Shown here: positions 1-8,203 of the stretch, piece after piece | Layout: every line of letters starts with the position of its first letter | Position numbering within the stretch: the first letter of the stretch is position 1 | NCBI RefSeq assembly: GCF_021603585.1 | Contig: NZ_BQHI01000028.1 | Coordinates: 1 to 64,000 of the forward strand | DNA from: Pseudomonas sputi | GTDB taxonomy: Bacteria; Pseudomonadota; Gammaproteobacteria; Pseudomonadales; Pseudomonadaceae | DNA: 64,000 nt | Direction of reading: 5' to 3' | Notes under the pieces: generated by a model | What the model saw: the letters and a program-made list of their open reading frames with translations, nothing else | What the model was told of the DNA's origin: nothing | Database searches by the model: none | Position numbers and translations under genes: made by a program

Positions 1-547
1 CTATCCGCTGACCCTCGGCGTGACGCTGGGTGAAACCCTGGCGCTGCACATGAGCTTCGACCAGGCGCATTTCAGCGTCGCCACGGTCGAGCGCCTGAGC
101 GCGCAGTTGTTGCACTTGCTGGAGCAGCACAGCAAGAAAGGCCACCTGCTGGTGTTCGGCGATGACCAGACGGTTTTCCCGAACCTCGGCCAACCGACCG
201 CGTACGTGCAAGGCAGCGGCATGGCCGCCGCCGGTCAGCGCCGGGCAATTGAACAGCAGGCTGCAATAACCGCATTTTTCCCACAGCACGTGGTGCGAGG
301 ATTGCGGCGGGCAGTGTTCCGCCGAGGGTTTCGCTTCATGCGCGGAATGATCCATTCCCGGCATGTCCATCGACATGTCCATGCTCATCGGCATGGAGGT
401 CGAGGCGTGCTGATCCATCGGCATCGACTGGGAAATCAGCGGGCCGATGAAGATCATCAACATGGCGAACAGGGCGATCCAGCTGCCGCGGGTCAGGTGT
501 TCAGTCTGACGGCGTTGCAGGGAGGGCCTGGCGCTCAGGGGGCGCAT
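1..547 (-). CDS. DUF2946 family protein, 3' end lost or replaced at window edge
   Basis: Reading leftward from ATG at 547 the protein has a short basic start, a hydrophobic segment around residues 22-36 (WIALFAMLMIFIGPL), a Met/His/Asp-rich stretch with repeated SMDM and HSAH motifs, and a Cys pair in WEKCGYCSLLF followed by NCPALTGG. This is typical of the DUF2946 proteins found beside PCu(A)C chaperones in pseudomonads; the Met- and His-rich part suggests copper binding, but the function is not established. Downstream of about base 235 the usual C-terminal tail is not seen; the frame stays open to base 1 but has the look of an antisense frame. The reading is therefore trustworthy only from roughly 235 to 547. 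The start lies 21 bases after the chaperone stop, consistent with one operon. Confidence 0.7.
   Translation of the reverse strand, partial: MRPLSARPSLQRRQTEHLTRGSWIALFAMLMIFIGPLISQSMPMDQHASTSMPMSMDMSMDMPGMDHSAHEAKPSAEHCPPQSSHHVLWEKCGYCSLLFNCPALTGGGHAAALHVRGRLAEVRENRLVIAEHQQVAFLAVLLQQVQQLRAQALDRGDAEMRLVEAHVQRQGFTQRHAEGQRI
2..238 (+). pseudogene. Fragment resembling NRPS condensation domain C-terminus (edge partial)
   Basis: From base 2 a plus-strand frame is open and shows strong G/C third positions. Its first 43 residues (beginning YPLTLGVTLGETLALHMSFD, then a stretch with ATVERLSAQLLHLLEQ to about base 130) read like the end of a condensation domain of a non-ribosomal peptide synthetase: the YPLTL segment, the 'YD-x-F' strand and the 'ATVERL' helix. 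After LLEQ the normal linker to an adenylation domain is not recognisable, and there is no stop or gene end; the frame simply becomes the antisense of the DUF2946 gene somewhere between 130 and 240. I infer a truncated NRPS piece joined to another gene, by rearrangement or assembly error. No NRPS gene lies elsewhere in the window. Confidence 0.5.
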
Positions 548-568
548 GGACGGAGTCTGCCGGAACGG

Positions 569-1048
569 TTACTGGGCGTGCGCGTGGTCTTGTGTGGCTT
601 CCGGTGGCTTCTTCTGCACGGCGACCTCGACGGTCACGTCACCGGCCTTCTCGAAGTGCATCGTCAGGGGAAAGCGCTTGCCGTCGGTCAGCAGGCTGCG
701 GTCAGTCGGGTTCATCAGCATCACGTGATAGGCCATCGGCGCGAAGGTCACGTTTCCACCGGCCGGGATGGCCACGTTCGGCACCTGTTGCATCTTCATC
801 AGATCGCCCTGCATCACGTGCTCGTGCAGTTCCGCTGTCGGGGCGATCGGCGAGTCGACGCTGAGCAGGCGGTCAGCCGTCTTGCCGGCGTTGTGAATGA
901 TGAAATACGCGGCGACCGTCGGCGCGTTCGGCGGCAGTTCCTGCGACCATGGATGGGCGATTTCCAGCTCACCCGCCTTGTATTCGTGGGCATGGGCGAA
1001 GCACGCCGGCAGCAACAGCGCAGCGATGACGATGAATTTGTTCAACAT
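569..1048 (-). CDS. Periplasmic copper chaperone PCu(A)C
   Basis: A 159-residue protein with a Sec signal peptide (residues 1-20, ending FAHA) and one PCu(A)C (DUF461) domain. The copper-binding pattern is visible: His and Met in the HEHVMQGDLMKM segment and the later YHVMLM segment, matching the family's H-M-x10-M-x21-H-x-M arrangement. Members bind Cu(I) in the periplasm and in several bacteria deliver it to cytochrome oxidase. The C-terminus is His-rich (DHAHAQ). It sits between two DUF2946 genes on the same strand, an order common in fluorescent pseudomonads, where a TonB-dependent copper receptor usually follows; here that next gene is off the window or lost. Copper trafficking is inferred from family and context. 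Confidence 0.9.
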   Translation of the reverse strand: MLNKFIVIAALLLPACFAHAHEYKAGELEIAHPWSQELPPNAPTVAAYFIIHNAGKTADRLLSVDSPIAPTAELHEHVMQGDLMKMQQVPNVAIPAGGNVTFAPMAYHVMLMNPTDRSLLTDGKRFPLTMHFEKAGDVTVEVAVQKKPPEATQDHAHAQ

Positions 1049-1096
1049 GGCAGTTCTCCAGAACGATTTGAAACGCAGGTCAAATGCGGGAACAAA

Positions 1097-1498
1097 TCAA
1101 ACCAGAGGAGAGGCGCGGGGGTTGAGGCTCGGCCATTGCTGGCGCGGTGTCGGGGTTTGCAGCAAGACGGGCGCCACGCTGCGATTGCTTTCGTACCGGG
1201 CGAAATACAGCTGCGGCGAATGCCCCGGCAACGCCACCACCGGCGCCGATCCGGAACAACACCAGCAATGCTGCATGGTCGAATGAGTGTCACCGCTCTG
1301 CGGCGCTTTCTGATCGAGGCTGCCGATGTCGATCGCCACCATCTTCGTCCCGCTGCCGGTGCAGAAACTGCTCCAAAGCAACTGCTCGGCCGGCGTCTGC
1401 GCCGCCTGCGCCATCGTTCCCGTCAACGGCATGGCGAGCATGTTGAACAGCACTGCGAAGCAGGCGATCCAGGCAAATGCGAGCCGGTGTCGGTTCAT
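1097..1498 (-). CDS. DUF2946 family protein
   Basis: A 133-residue protein starting MNRHRLAFAWIACFAVLFNM, a signal-anchor-like hydrophobic N-terminus. The middle holds an MQHCWCCSG cluster (Cys-x-Cys-Cys), the place where the DUF2946 family keeps conserved Cys and His residues. It is the first gene of the copper operon, followed on the same strand by the PCu(A)C chaperone after 48 bases. The family is of unknown biochemical role; the conserved neighbourhood points to periplasmic copper handling. The start at 1498 is the only Met that keeps the hydrophobic segment at the N-terminus. Confidence 0.8.
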   Translation of the reverse strand: MNRHRLAFAWIACFAVLFNMLAMPLTGTMAQAAQTPAEQLLWSSFCTGSGTKMVAIDIGSLDQKAPQSGDTHSTMQHCWCCSGSAPVVALPGHSPQLYFARYESNRSVAPVLLQTPTPRQQWPSLNPRASPLV

Positions 1499-1520
1499 GG
1501 GACAGATCCGTAGGGTGGGC

Positions 1521-1547
1521 GATCAGGCGCGGCTATTTAGCCTGATC
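1521..1547. other. Inverted repeat upstream of copper operon
   Basis: Perfect 8-bp arms GATCAGGC (1521-1528) and GCCTGATC (1540-1547) around an 11-base loop. It lies between the end of the antitoxin gene (1596) and the start of the DUF2946 gene (1498), both read leftward. It could be a weak terminator of the toxin-antitoxin operon (no clear U-tract) or an operator for the copper operon. I saw no obvious CueR or CopR box. Confidence 0.35.
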
Positions 1548-1595
1548 AGGGCCGATAAGTAAAAAAGCGTCGTGCGGTTTGGTGTCGCAGAGGAT

Positions 1596-1886
1596 TCAGC
1601 CTGCTACGGCATGCAGCCGCAAACCCAGCGCCTTCATGACTTTCATGATAGTCGCGAATTCCGGATTTCCAGTGCTGCTCAGCGCTTTATAAAGGCTTTC
1701 GCGACCCAGCCCTGCATCTCGTGCAACCTGGGTCATGCCTTGGGCGCGGGCAATGTCATTAAGTGCTGCACGGATGAGAACGCCATCGCCAGCATCTTCG
1801 TCAAAACAAGCGTCCAGGTAAGCCGCCATTTCCTCGGGCGTTTTAAGAAACTCTGCAGCGTCGAAGCGGGTGAATTTTTCGGTCAT
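1596..1886 (-). CDS. HigA-like antitoxin (addiction module antidote, HTH)
   Basis: A 96-residue helix-turn-helix protein of the putative addiction-module antidote family (COG3636 type). The signature region runs from DGVLIRAALNDIARAQGMTQ through ARDAGLGRESLYKALS, giving the two helices of the HTH, then GNPEFATIMKVMKALGLRL, the typical end of the family. It should bind and neutralise the toxin encoded immediately upstream and repress their shared promoter. Its start is only 3 bases after the toxin stop, so the pair is co-transcribed with the toxin first, the order usual for HigBA-type modules. Confidence 0.88.
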   Translation of the reverse strand: MTEKFTRFDAAEFLKTPEEMAAYLDACFDEDAGDGVLIRAALNDIARAQGMTQVARDAGLGRESLYKALSSTGNPEFATIMKVMKALGLRLHAVAG

Positions 1887-1889
1887 GAC

Positions 1890-2192
1890 TTACTCCTCAT
1901 TACCGATGCTTTGCGCCATCCGGATGGCGCGTTTGATATCTCGTTTTTGTGTCGACTTGTCGCCCCCCAGCAGTAGCAGATAAATCACGTCACCTTTATG
2001 TGTGAAGTACATCCTGTAGCCGGGACCGTAATGAACACGCATTTCATAAACGGCACTGCCAACGAACTCGCAATCACCCATGTTTCCATGCTCTGCGCCT
2101 CGAAGTCTGGCGATGATGCGAGCTTTGCCGTTGGTGTCTTTCATCGAGTCGAGCCAATCGGCAAATGCAGGGGATCGTTCAAATTCGATCAT
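1890..2192 (-). CDS. RelE/ParE (HigB-like, Gp49 family) toxin
   Basis: Taken from ATG at 2192 the product is about 100 residues and begins MIEFERSPAFADWLDSMKD, as family members do; a longer frame up to 2252 would add 20 residues unlike the family. The core shows ARIIARLRGAEHGNMGDCEFVG, then VYEMRVHYGPGYRMYF and LLLLGGDKSTQKRDIKRA, the pattern of COG3657 phage-derived Gp49/HigB-like toxins, which fold like RelE mRNA interferases. Arg and Tyr in the GYRMY segment and the Lys/Arg near GGDKSTQ are the expected RNA-contact residues. An AAGGA lies about 13 bases before the chosen start, somewhat far. Target RNA is unknown. Confidence 0.87.
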   Translation of the reverse strand: MIEFERSPAFADWLDSMKDTNGKARIIARLRGAEHGNMGDCEFVGSAVYEMRVHYGPGYRMYFTHKGDVIYLLLLGGDKSTQKRDIKRAIRMAQSIGNEE

Positions 2193-2383
2193 GTCGAAAT
2201 CGTATTCCTTGGGATACAGACTGACAAGCCGCATTTTTCTTGAACGCTGCAATGCGCTTCAAGAATTTGCTCGCTGCAAATCTGTGGGGATTAAAGGAAT
2301 CGAAATCTTGGCGTGAGGTGGCAAGAGCGAACAGTCAGCTGCTTCCTGAAAATTTGCCGGTCAAATCAAGGATTAGCTCGAAA

Positions 2384-3112
2384 TCAGGAATTATCTGACG
2401 TAGAGAGGGCTTCCAGGACTTCAGACGTACTCATGAACTCCCGATCAACCCCCGCCAATTTCGGCCGTTTCAAAACCATCACCGGCACCCCAAGCTCCCG
2501 CGCCACTTCCAGCTTCGGCTCGGTCGCGGTGCTGCCGCTGTTCTTGCTGATCAGCACGTCGATCTGCCGGCGTTTGAACAGCGCCCGCTCATCTTCCAGC
2601 AGAAACGGCCCACGGGCGCCGATGACTTCGCAGCGTTCGTTGCCGGGGTAGGCGTCGAGGGCGCGCAGGGTCCAGAACTGGTGCGCGGGGATTTCGTCGA
2701 GGTGTTGCAGCGGTTCGCGGCCAAGGGTGAACAGGGGGCGGCGGAAGGGTTCGAGGGCGGTGATCAGTTCGGCCCAGTCGGCGACTTCGCGCCAGTCATC
2801 GCCGGGTTGCGGTTGCCACGCGGCGCGGCGCAGGGCCCAGCAGGGGATGCCGGTGAGTTGCGCAGCGGTGGCAGCGTTCCGGCTGATTTGTGCGGCGTAG
2901 GGATGGGTCGCGTCGAGCAAAAGTGTGATGCTTTCGTCGCGAATGAACTGCGCCAGACCTTCGGCGCCGCCGTAGCCGCCGACCCGCACCTGACACGCCA
3001 GATCGGTTGGCACCCGGCCCACCCCGGCCAGGCTGTAAATGTGTTGCGGCCCCAACGTGCGCGCGATCGCCAGCGCTTCAGTCACGCCGCCCAGCAACAA
3101 GATACGTTTCAC
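2384..3112 (-). CDS. cobK: Precorrin-6A reductase
   Basis: A 242-residue protein of the CobK/CbiJ family, which uses NADPH to reduce precorrin-6A to dihydro-precorrin-6 in corrin ring synthesis in the cytoplasm. The N-terminus [18 protein letters not shown] is the Rossmann nucleotide-binding start. [11 protein letters not shown] (about residues 67-77) is the family signature, and [15 protein letters not shown] near 205 is the conserved 'K-NSG' motif for substrate binding. Its start overlaps the cbiD stop by 4 bases, so it is the last gene of cobL-cbiD-cobK. Confidence 0.93.
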   Translation of the reverse strand: MKRILLLGGVTEALAIARTLGPQHIYSLAGVGRVPTDLACQVRVGGYGGAEGLAQFIRDESITLLLDATHPYAAQISRNAATAAQLTGIPCWALRRAAWQPQPGDDWREVADWAELITALEPFRRPLFTLGREPLQHLDEIPAHQFWTLRALDAYPGNERCEVIGARGPFLLEDERALFKRRQIDVLISKNSGSTATEPKLEVARELGVPVMVLKRPKLAGVDREFMSTSEVLEALSTSDNS

Positions 3113-4206
3113 ACAAATGCCCCCGCATGACCGACGATGCCGCCCTGACGATCAATCGCAAACACCTCGACCTGCACCTGCGCCGGCACCACGCTGCGGG
3201 CGAATTCCAGCGCATGGCGGCAAACTTCATCACCGAGGGCAACACCCGCCGCACTGGCCATCGCCAACGCCTGCTGGCTGGTGTTCGCCCCGCGAATGGC
3301 TTGCTGCAAGGTGTCGTCGGCGCCAATTGCCGCCGCCCACTCGGCCAGTTGCGGCAGGTCGATGCTCGAATGACGCGAGTGCAGGTCCATGTGCCCGGCC
3401 GCCAGTTTGCTGATCTTACCGAAGCCGCCGCACAGGCTGAGTTTATCCACAGGTACTTTGCGCAGGTGCTTGAGCACCGCGCCGACGAAGTCGCCCATTT
3501 CGATCAGGGCGATTTCCGGCAGGTTGTAGACCCGGCGCATGGTGTCTTCGCTGGCGTTGCCGGTGCAGGCGGCGATGTGCAGGTAGCCGTTGGTTTTCGC
3601 CACGTCGATGCCTTGGTGGATCGAAGCGATGTACGCCGCGCAGGAAAACGGCCGGACGATGCCGCTGGTGCCGAGAATCGACAGGCCACCCAAAATCCCC
3701 AGGCGCGGGTTCATGGTTTTCAATGCCAGGGCTTCACCGCCCTCGACATTGACCGTCACCTCGAAGCCGCCGCGATAGCCGGTTTCTTCGGCGAGCAATG
3801 TCAGATGATCGCTGATCATCTTGCGCGGCACCGGGTTGATCGCCGGCTCGCCGACGCCCAGCACCAATCCCGGCCGGGTCACGGTGCCGACGCCCTTGCC
3901 GGCCATGAAGCGAATCCCCGGCCCGGCCATCAGTCGCACCCGCGAATAGAGCAGGGCGCCGTGAGTCACGTCCGGGTCATCGCCGGCATCCTTGATCGTC
4001 CCAGCTTCAGCGCCGTCATCAGTCAGTCGACAGAACTCCAGGCGCATCTGCACCTGCTTGCCCTTGGGCAACACGATCTGCACGGCGTCCGCCACCACGC
4101 CGCCGAGCAACAGGCGGGCAGCGGCGAGGCTGGTGGCCGTGGCGCAGCTGCCGGTGGTCAGGCCACTGCGCAGGGGCGCGGGTTGTTCGGCGGTTTCGTC
4201 ACGCAT
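3109..4206 (-). CDS. cbiD: CbiD family C1-methyltransferase (cobalt-precorrin-5B type)
   Basis: A 365-residue CbiD protein. The N-terminal [14 protein letters not shown] (near residue 13) is the hallmark TTG-CA motif, and [19 protein letters not shown] near residue 260 is the second conserved block. CbiD carries out the C1 methylation with loss of the C20 fragment in the anaerobic pathway; in pseudomonads that lack CobF it occurs within an otherwise aerobic-type gene set, as here with CobG, CobK and CobL. It overlaps cobL by 8 bases and cobK by 4, so translation is probably coupled. Exact substrate in this organism is inferred. Confidence 0.92.
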   Translation of the reverse strand: MRDETAEQPAPLRSGLTTGSCATATSLAAARLLLGGVVADAVQIVLPKGKQVQMRLEFCRLTDDGAEAGTIKDAGDDPDVTHGALLYSRVRLMAGPGIRFMAGKGVGTVTRPGLVLGVGEPAINPVPRKMISDHLTLLAEETGYRGGFEVTVNVEGGEALALKTMNPRLGILGGLSILGTSGIVRPFSCAAYIASIHQGIDVAKTNGYLHIAACTGNASEDTMRRVYNLPEIALIEMGDFVGAVLKHLRKVPVDKLSLCGGFGKISKLAAGHMDLHSRHSSIDLPQLAEWAAAIGADDTLQQAIRGANTSQQALAMASAAGVALGDEVCRHALEFARSVVPAQVQVEVFAIDRQGGIVGHAGAFV

Positions 4207-5410
4207 CGAGGGGTTTGACCAGATCGAGCAGGGTAATCGGCAACGCCTGGCGCCAGGTATCGAATTCGCCCAGCGGTTGCGCCTGGGCGATGTGGATGCG
4301 GGTCAGCTCGCCGCCGTGGCGTTCGCGCCAGCTCATCAAGGTCATTTCGCTTTGCAGGGTCACGGCGTTGGCCACCAGTCGGCCGCCGGGTTTGAGGTGT
4401 TCCCAGCAGGTGTCGAGCACGCCTTCGCGGGTCACGCCGCCGCCGATGAAGATGGCGTCCGGACGTTCCAGCCCGGTGAGGGCCTGCGGGGCACTGCCGC
4501 GAATCAGTTGCAGGCCGGGAACGCCCAAGGCATCGCGGTTGTGTTCGATCAACTGCTGTCGGCCGTCGTCGGCCTCGATGGCCAGGGCGCGGCAACTCGG
4601 GTGAGCGCGCATCCACTCAATGCCGATCGAGCCGCTGCCGGCGCCGACGTCCCACAGCAGTTCGCCTGGGGTCGGGGCGAGGCGGGCGAGGGTGATGGCG
4701 CGCACGTCGCGCTTGGTCAGTTGGCCGTCGTGCTGGAAGGCCGAGTCCGGCAGGCCGGCGAGACGCGACAGGCGCGGTGTATCCGGATCGCCCAGGCATT
4801 CGATGGCGATCACGTTGAGGTCGGCAATGAGCGGATCGTTCCAGTCGTTGGCGGTGCTGTCGATCCGGCGTTCAGCGCTGCCGCCCAGATGTTCCAGGAC
4901 GCTCAGGCGACTGGCGCCGAATCCGCGTTCGCGCAGCAAGGCTGCAACGGCCGTCGGGCTTTGGCCGTCATTGCTCAGCAGCAACAGGCGTACGCCGCTG
5001 AACAGTTGCGCGTTGAGGGCGGCAAGCGGGCGAGCCACCAGCGACAGCACGCTGACGTCCTGCAACGACCAGCCCAGTCGGGCGGCCGCCAGCGAGCAGG
5101 AGGAGGGCGATGGCAGAACCAGCATCTCGGCGTCCGTAACCTGCCGCGCCAGACTCGCGCCAACGCCATAGAACATCGGATCACCGCTGGCCAGCACGCA
5201 CACCGCTTCGCCGCGACGTTCGAGAACCGGGGCCAGGGAAAACGGGCTCGGCCACAATTGGCGCTCGCCACGGATGCACACCGGCAACAGATCCAGCTGA
5301 CGCTGACCGCCGATGATCCGTGAAGCGTCCATCAGGGCGCGCCGGGCATTCTTGCCCAGGCCCTTGAAGCCGTCTTCACCGATTCCTACTACTGTCAGCC
5401 AGGGTGACAT
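4199..5410 (-). CDS. cobL: Precorrin-6Y C5,15-methyltransferase (decarboxylating), CbiE-CbiT fusion
   Basis: A 403-residue bifunctional enzyme. The N-terminal half is a CbiE-type tetrapyrrole methylase: [12 protein letters not shown] at residues 7-18 and [12 protein letters not shown] near residue 95 are the SAM-binding motifs. The C-terminal half is a CbiT-type decarboxylating methylase with the class I SAM motif [13 protein letters not shown] near residue 255 and IFIGGGVT near 315. Together they methylate C5 and C15 and decarboxylate the C12 acetate to give precorrin-8X. It is first in the minus-strand operon and divergent from cobG. Confidence 0.93.
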   Translation of the reverse strand: MSPWLTVVGIGEDGFKGLGKNARRALMDASRIIGGQRQLDLLPVCIRGERQLWPSPFSLAPVLERRGEAVCVLASGDPMFYGVGASLARQVTDAEMLVLPSPSSCSLAAARLGWSLQDVSVLSLVARPLAALNAQLFSGVRLLLLSNDGQSPTAVAALLRERGFGASRLSVLEHLGGSAERRIDSTANDWNDPLIADLNVIAIECLGDPDTPRLSRLAGLPDSAFQHDGQLTKRDVRAITLARLAPTPGELLWDVGAGSGSIGIEWMRAHPSCRALAIEADDGRQQLIEHNRDALGVPGLQLIRGSAPQALTGLERPDAIFIGGGVTREGVLDTCWEHLKPGGRLVANAVTLQSEMTLMSWRERHGGELTRIHIAQAQPLGEFDTWRQALPITLLDLVKPLDA

Positions 5411-5554
5411 CTGTAGCCCCTCAAAAAAGTGTCCGCAAACGCGCTGTTCCGACGGGCAGACTTTTCATGCCGTCGGACAAAGCAGGCATAATACCGCGCC
5501 TTCGCCCGCGAAGCGCCTTTCCCACAGAGTTGCCAGCCCTTGAACGAACGCCCG
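5411..5554. promoter_or_regulatory. Divergent cobL / cobG control region
   Basis: A 144-base gap between the two divergent cob operons. It contains an inverted repeat CCGACGG (5449-5455) and CCGTCGG (5470-5476) and a CATAAT (5487-5492) that could be a -10 box for cobG, with no convincing -35. I looked for a B12-box or other cobalamin-riboswitch landmarks on both strands and saw none, so any feedback control is not evident here. Confidence 0.35.
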
Positions 5555-6853
5555 ATGTCCAACGCCATACGCCCCTCGGCCTGTCCGGGGTTGCTGCGTA
5601 TCGTCCAGGCGCTGGATGGCGGGATCTGCCGGATCAAGCTCGATGGCGGTTCGATCACGGCCGATCAGGCCGATGCGGTGGCCAACGCCGCCGAGCGGTT
5701 TGCCGGCGGGGCGATCGAGGCGACCAACCGGGGCAATCTGCAGATCCGTGGCATCGGCGCGCAGTCCGCCGCGCTGATCGACAGCCTGCTGGCCGCCGGC
5801 CTCGGGCCGCGAACCGCAGCGGGCGACGATGTGCGCAACCTGATGCTCAGCCCCGCCGCCGGTATCGACCGGCAGATGCAATTCGATACCCGCCCGTTGG
5901 CCGGACAGATCCTCGAGACCCTGCAAAGCCATCCGCGTTTTCATGAGCTGAGCGCCAAGTTCGCCGTGCAACTGGATGGTGGTGAAGCGCTGGCGATGCT
6001 CGAACATCCCCACGATCTGTGGTTGTCGGCCTACGCAGAGCACGGCCAAACGCTGTTGGCGTTCGGCCTGGCGGGTTGCCCGACGGAGCGACCGCTGGCC
6101 GCCGTGGCGCTTGCGCACGGACATGCGCTGGTGGTGGCGGTGCTGGAATTGTTCCTCGATCTGGCCCGGCCGGATCAGGCCCGGATGCGCCATCTGCTGG
6201 AAGAATGCCCGGCGCCGAAGTTTCTGGAAGCGCTCGGTCAGCGGATCAACCTCCAGGCTGCCAGAGGTTGGCAGCGCGAAGCCGGATCAGAGGGTTTGCA
6301 CCTCGGCATCCACGCTCAGCAGTTGCCCGGTCAGGTCTATGTCGGTGCCGCACCGGCGCTCGGCCGCCTCGATCCGGACATGCTGCGTGGCGCCGCACAA
6401 CTGGCCAGAACCTTCGGCGACGGCAGCCTGCGTTTCACCCCTTGGCAGAGTCTGTTGCTGCCCAATGTGCGTGAGGTGGATGCCCTTCAAGTGCTCGACG
6501 AATTGGGCAAGCTGAACCTGCTGACCCATATCGAAGATCCTTTAGCGCATCTGATCGCCTGCACCGGCGCCAACGGTTGCGGCAAAGGCCTGGCCGACAC
6601 CAAGCATGATGCCCGCCTGCTGGCTACGCTGTTGCCACACGCCGTGGACGTGCACCTGTCCGGCTGCCCGCGCTCCTGCGCTGCCGCGCATCGGGCTGCG
6701 GTGACGCTGCTGGCGGTCGGCCCCGGTCGCTACGATCTCTATTTTCGCGATACAGCGCTGCCGGGTTTCGGCGCGCTGCACGCCCACCACCTTACTATCG
6801 AAGCGGTCGCGACCCTGCTCGCCGCCCGCTCACGGAGCCCCCTTGATGCTTGA
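5555..6853 (+). CDS. cobG: Precorrin-3B synthase
   Basis: A 432-residue member of the sulfite/nitrite reductase ferredoxin-like family. CobG is the oxygen-dependent monooxygenase that makes precorrin-3B, the step that marks the aerobic route. The siroheme/4Fe-4S ligands are visible as Cys-x5-Cys in ACTGANGCGKG (near residue 331) and Cys-x3-Cys in LSGCPRSCAAAH (near 367); the N-terminal RGNLQIRG block is also characteristic. I chose ATG 5555; a TTG at 5540 would add five residues. The stop overlaps cobH by 8 bases, starting the operon cobG-H-I-J. Confidence 0.93.
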   Translation: MSNAIRPSACPGLLRIVQALDGGICRIKLDGGSITADQADAVANAAERFAGGAIEATNRGNLQIRGIGAQSAALIDSLLAAGLGPRTAAGDDVRNLMLSPAAGIDRQMQFDTRPLAGQILETLQSHPRFHELSAKFAVQLDGGEALAMLEHPHDLWLSAYAEHGQTLLAFGLAGCPTERPLAAVALAHGHALVVAVLELFLDLARPDQARMRHLLEECPAPKFLEALGQRINLQAARGWQREAGSEGLHLGIHAQQLPGQVYVGAAPALGRLDPDMLRGAAQLARTFGDGSLRFTPWQSLLLPNVREVDALQVLDELGKLNLLTHIEDPLAHLIACTGANGCGKGLADTKHDARLLATLLPHAVDVHLSGCPRSCAAAHRAAVTLLAVGPGRYDLYFRDTALPGFGALHAHHLTIEAVATLLAARSRSPLDA

Positions 6854-7472
6854 TTACATCCGCGACGGTCAGGAGATCTATCGCAACTCCTTCGCGATCA
6901 TTCGCCGCGAGGCCAACCTCGCGCGCATCCCGGCCGATCTGGAAAAACTCGCGGTGCGGGTCATCCACGCCTGCGGCATGGTCGAGGCGATCGACGGGCT
7001 GCAATTCTCCGAAGGCGCCGGCAAGGCCGGGCGCGATGCGCTGGCCGCCGGTGCGCCGATCCTGTGCGATGCGCGGATGGTTTCGGAGGGCGTGACCCGT
7101 GCGCGCCTGCCGGCCAACAACCCAGTGATCTGCACCCTGCGCGACGAGCGCGTGCCGGCGCTGGCGCGTGAGTTGGGCAACACCCGCTCGGCTGCGGCGC
7201 TGGAACTGTGGCGTCCGCATCTGGAAGGCAGCGTGGTGGTGATCGGCAACGCGCCGACCGCGCTGTTCTATCTGCTGGAAATGCTCGATGCCGGCGCCCC
7301 GAAACCGGCGCTGATCCTCGGCTTCCCGGTGGGCTTCGTCGGCGCTGCCGAATCCAAGGCCGAGCTGGCCGCCAACAGCCGTGGCGTGCCGTTCGTGATC
7401 ATGCAGGGCCGCCTCGGCGGCAGCGCCATGGCCGCCGCTGCGGTCAATGCCCTCGCCACGGAGATCGAATGA
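6846..7472 (+). CDS. cobH: Precorrin-8X methylmutase
   Basis: A 208-residue CobH/CbiC enzyme that moves the C11 methyl group to C12, converting precorrin-8X to hydrogenobyrinate. It opens [20 protein letters not shown] as in the family, and the catalytic His sits in [11 protein letters not shown] (about residue 43). Further conserved stretches are [13 protein letters not shown] and [19 protein letters not shown] 6846 is preferred over the TTG three bases before it. It overlaps cobG upstream and ends in ATGA shared with cobI. Confidence 0.94.
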   Translation: MLDYIRDGQEIYRNSFAIIRREANLARIPADLEKLAVRVIHACGMVEAIDGLQFSEGAGKAGRDALAAGAPILCDARMVSEGVTRARLPANNPVICTLRDERVPALARELGNTRSAAALELWRPHLEGSVVVIGNAPTALFYLLEMLDAGAPKPALILGFPVGFVGAAESKAELAANSRGVPFVIMQGRLGGSAMAAAAVNALATEIE

Positions 7473-8203
7473 TGCAGGCTCAAGGACGTCTGATCGGCCT
7501 GGGCGTCGGCCCCGGTGATCCGGAACTGATTACCGTCAAGGCCCTGCGCCTGCTGCGTGAGTCGCCGGTGGTGGCGTATTTCGTGGCCAAGGGCAAAAAG
7601 GGTAACGCGTTCGGCATCATCGAAGCGCACCTGCAGGACGCGCAGAACCTGCTGCCGCTGGTGTACCCGGTGACCACCGAAGTGCTGCCGGCGCCGCTGT
7701 CCTACGAACAGGTGATCAGTGATTTCTACGATGACGCGGCAGAGGAAGTGGCCGCGCATCTGGACGCCGGTCGCGACGTGGCGGTGATCTGCGAAGGTGA
7801 CCCGTTCTTCTACGGTTCCTACATGTACCTGCACGATCGCCTCGCCAGCCGTTACGAAGCCGAAGTCGTGCCGGGCGTCTGCTCGATGCTGGGCGGCGCT
7901 TCGGTGCTGGGCGCGCCGCTGGTGTATCGCAATCAGAGCCTGTCGGTGCTGTCCGGCGTGCTGCCTCATGAGGAGCTCAAGCGCCGTCTGGCCGATGCCG
8001 ACGCGGCAGTGATCATGAAACTGGGGCGCAATTTCCCGAAAGTGCGCGAGGTGTTGGCAGAGCTGGGCCTGGCCGAGCGTGCGCTGTACGTCGAGCGCGC
8101 GACCATGGCCAATCAGAAGATCGTGCCGCTGGATGAGGTCGAGCCGATGTCGTCGCCGTACTTCTCGCTGATCATTGTGCCCGGCGAACGGTGGCAAGGC
8201 TGA
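7469..8203 (+). CDS. cobI: Precorrin-2 C20-methyltransferase
   Basis: A 244-residue SAM-dependent tetrapyrrole methylase (CobI/CbiL) that adds the C20 methyl group, diverting precorrin-2 from siroheme to cobalamin. Motifs: [18 protein letters not shown] at the N-terminus, the [12 protein letters not shown] loop near residue 110, and [12 protein letters not shown] near residue 135. Two adjacent ATGs (7469 and 7472) overlap the cobH stop; either could be used. A longer frame from 7208 is only read-through of cobH out of frame. Confidence 0.94.
   Translation: MMQAQGRLIGLGVGPGDPELITVKALRLLRESPVVAYFVAKGKKGNAFGIIEAHLQDAQNLLPLVYPVTTEVLPAPLSYEQVISDFYDDAAEEVAAHLDAGRDVAVICEGDPFFYGSYMYLHDRLASRYEAEVVPGVCSMLGGASVLGAPLVYRNQSLSVLSGVLPHEELKRRLADADAAVIMKLGRNFPKVREVLAELGLAERALYVERATMANQKIVPLDEVEPMSSPYFSLIIVPGERWQG

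Noticed and set aside
20-1513. 497-codon plus-strand open frame across the copper operon
   Set aside because: Beyond about base 240 it is the codon-aligned antisense of the DUF2946 and PCu(A)C genes, with His/Arg/Gln-rich sequence and poor third-position bias; only its first part is considered, as an NRPS fragment.
5411-5554. Cobalamin riboswitch upstream of cobG or cobL
   Set aside because: No B12 box or aptamer-like conserved segments seen on either strand.
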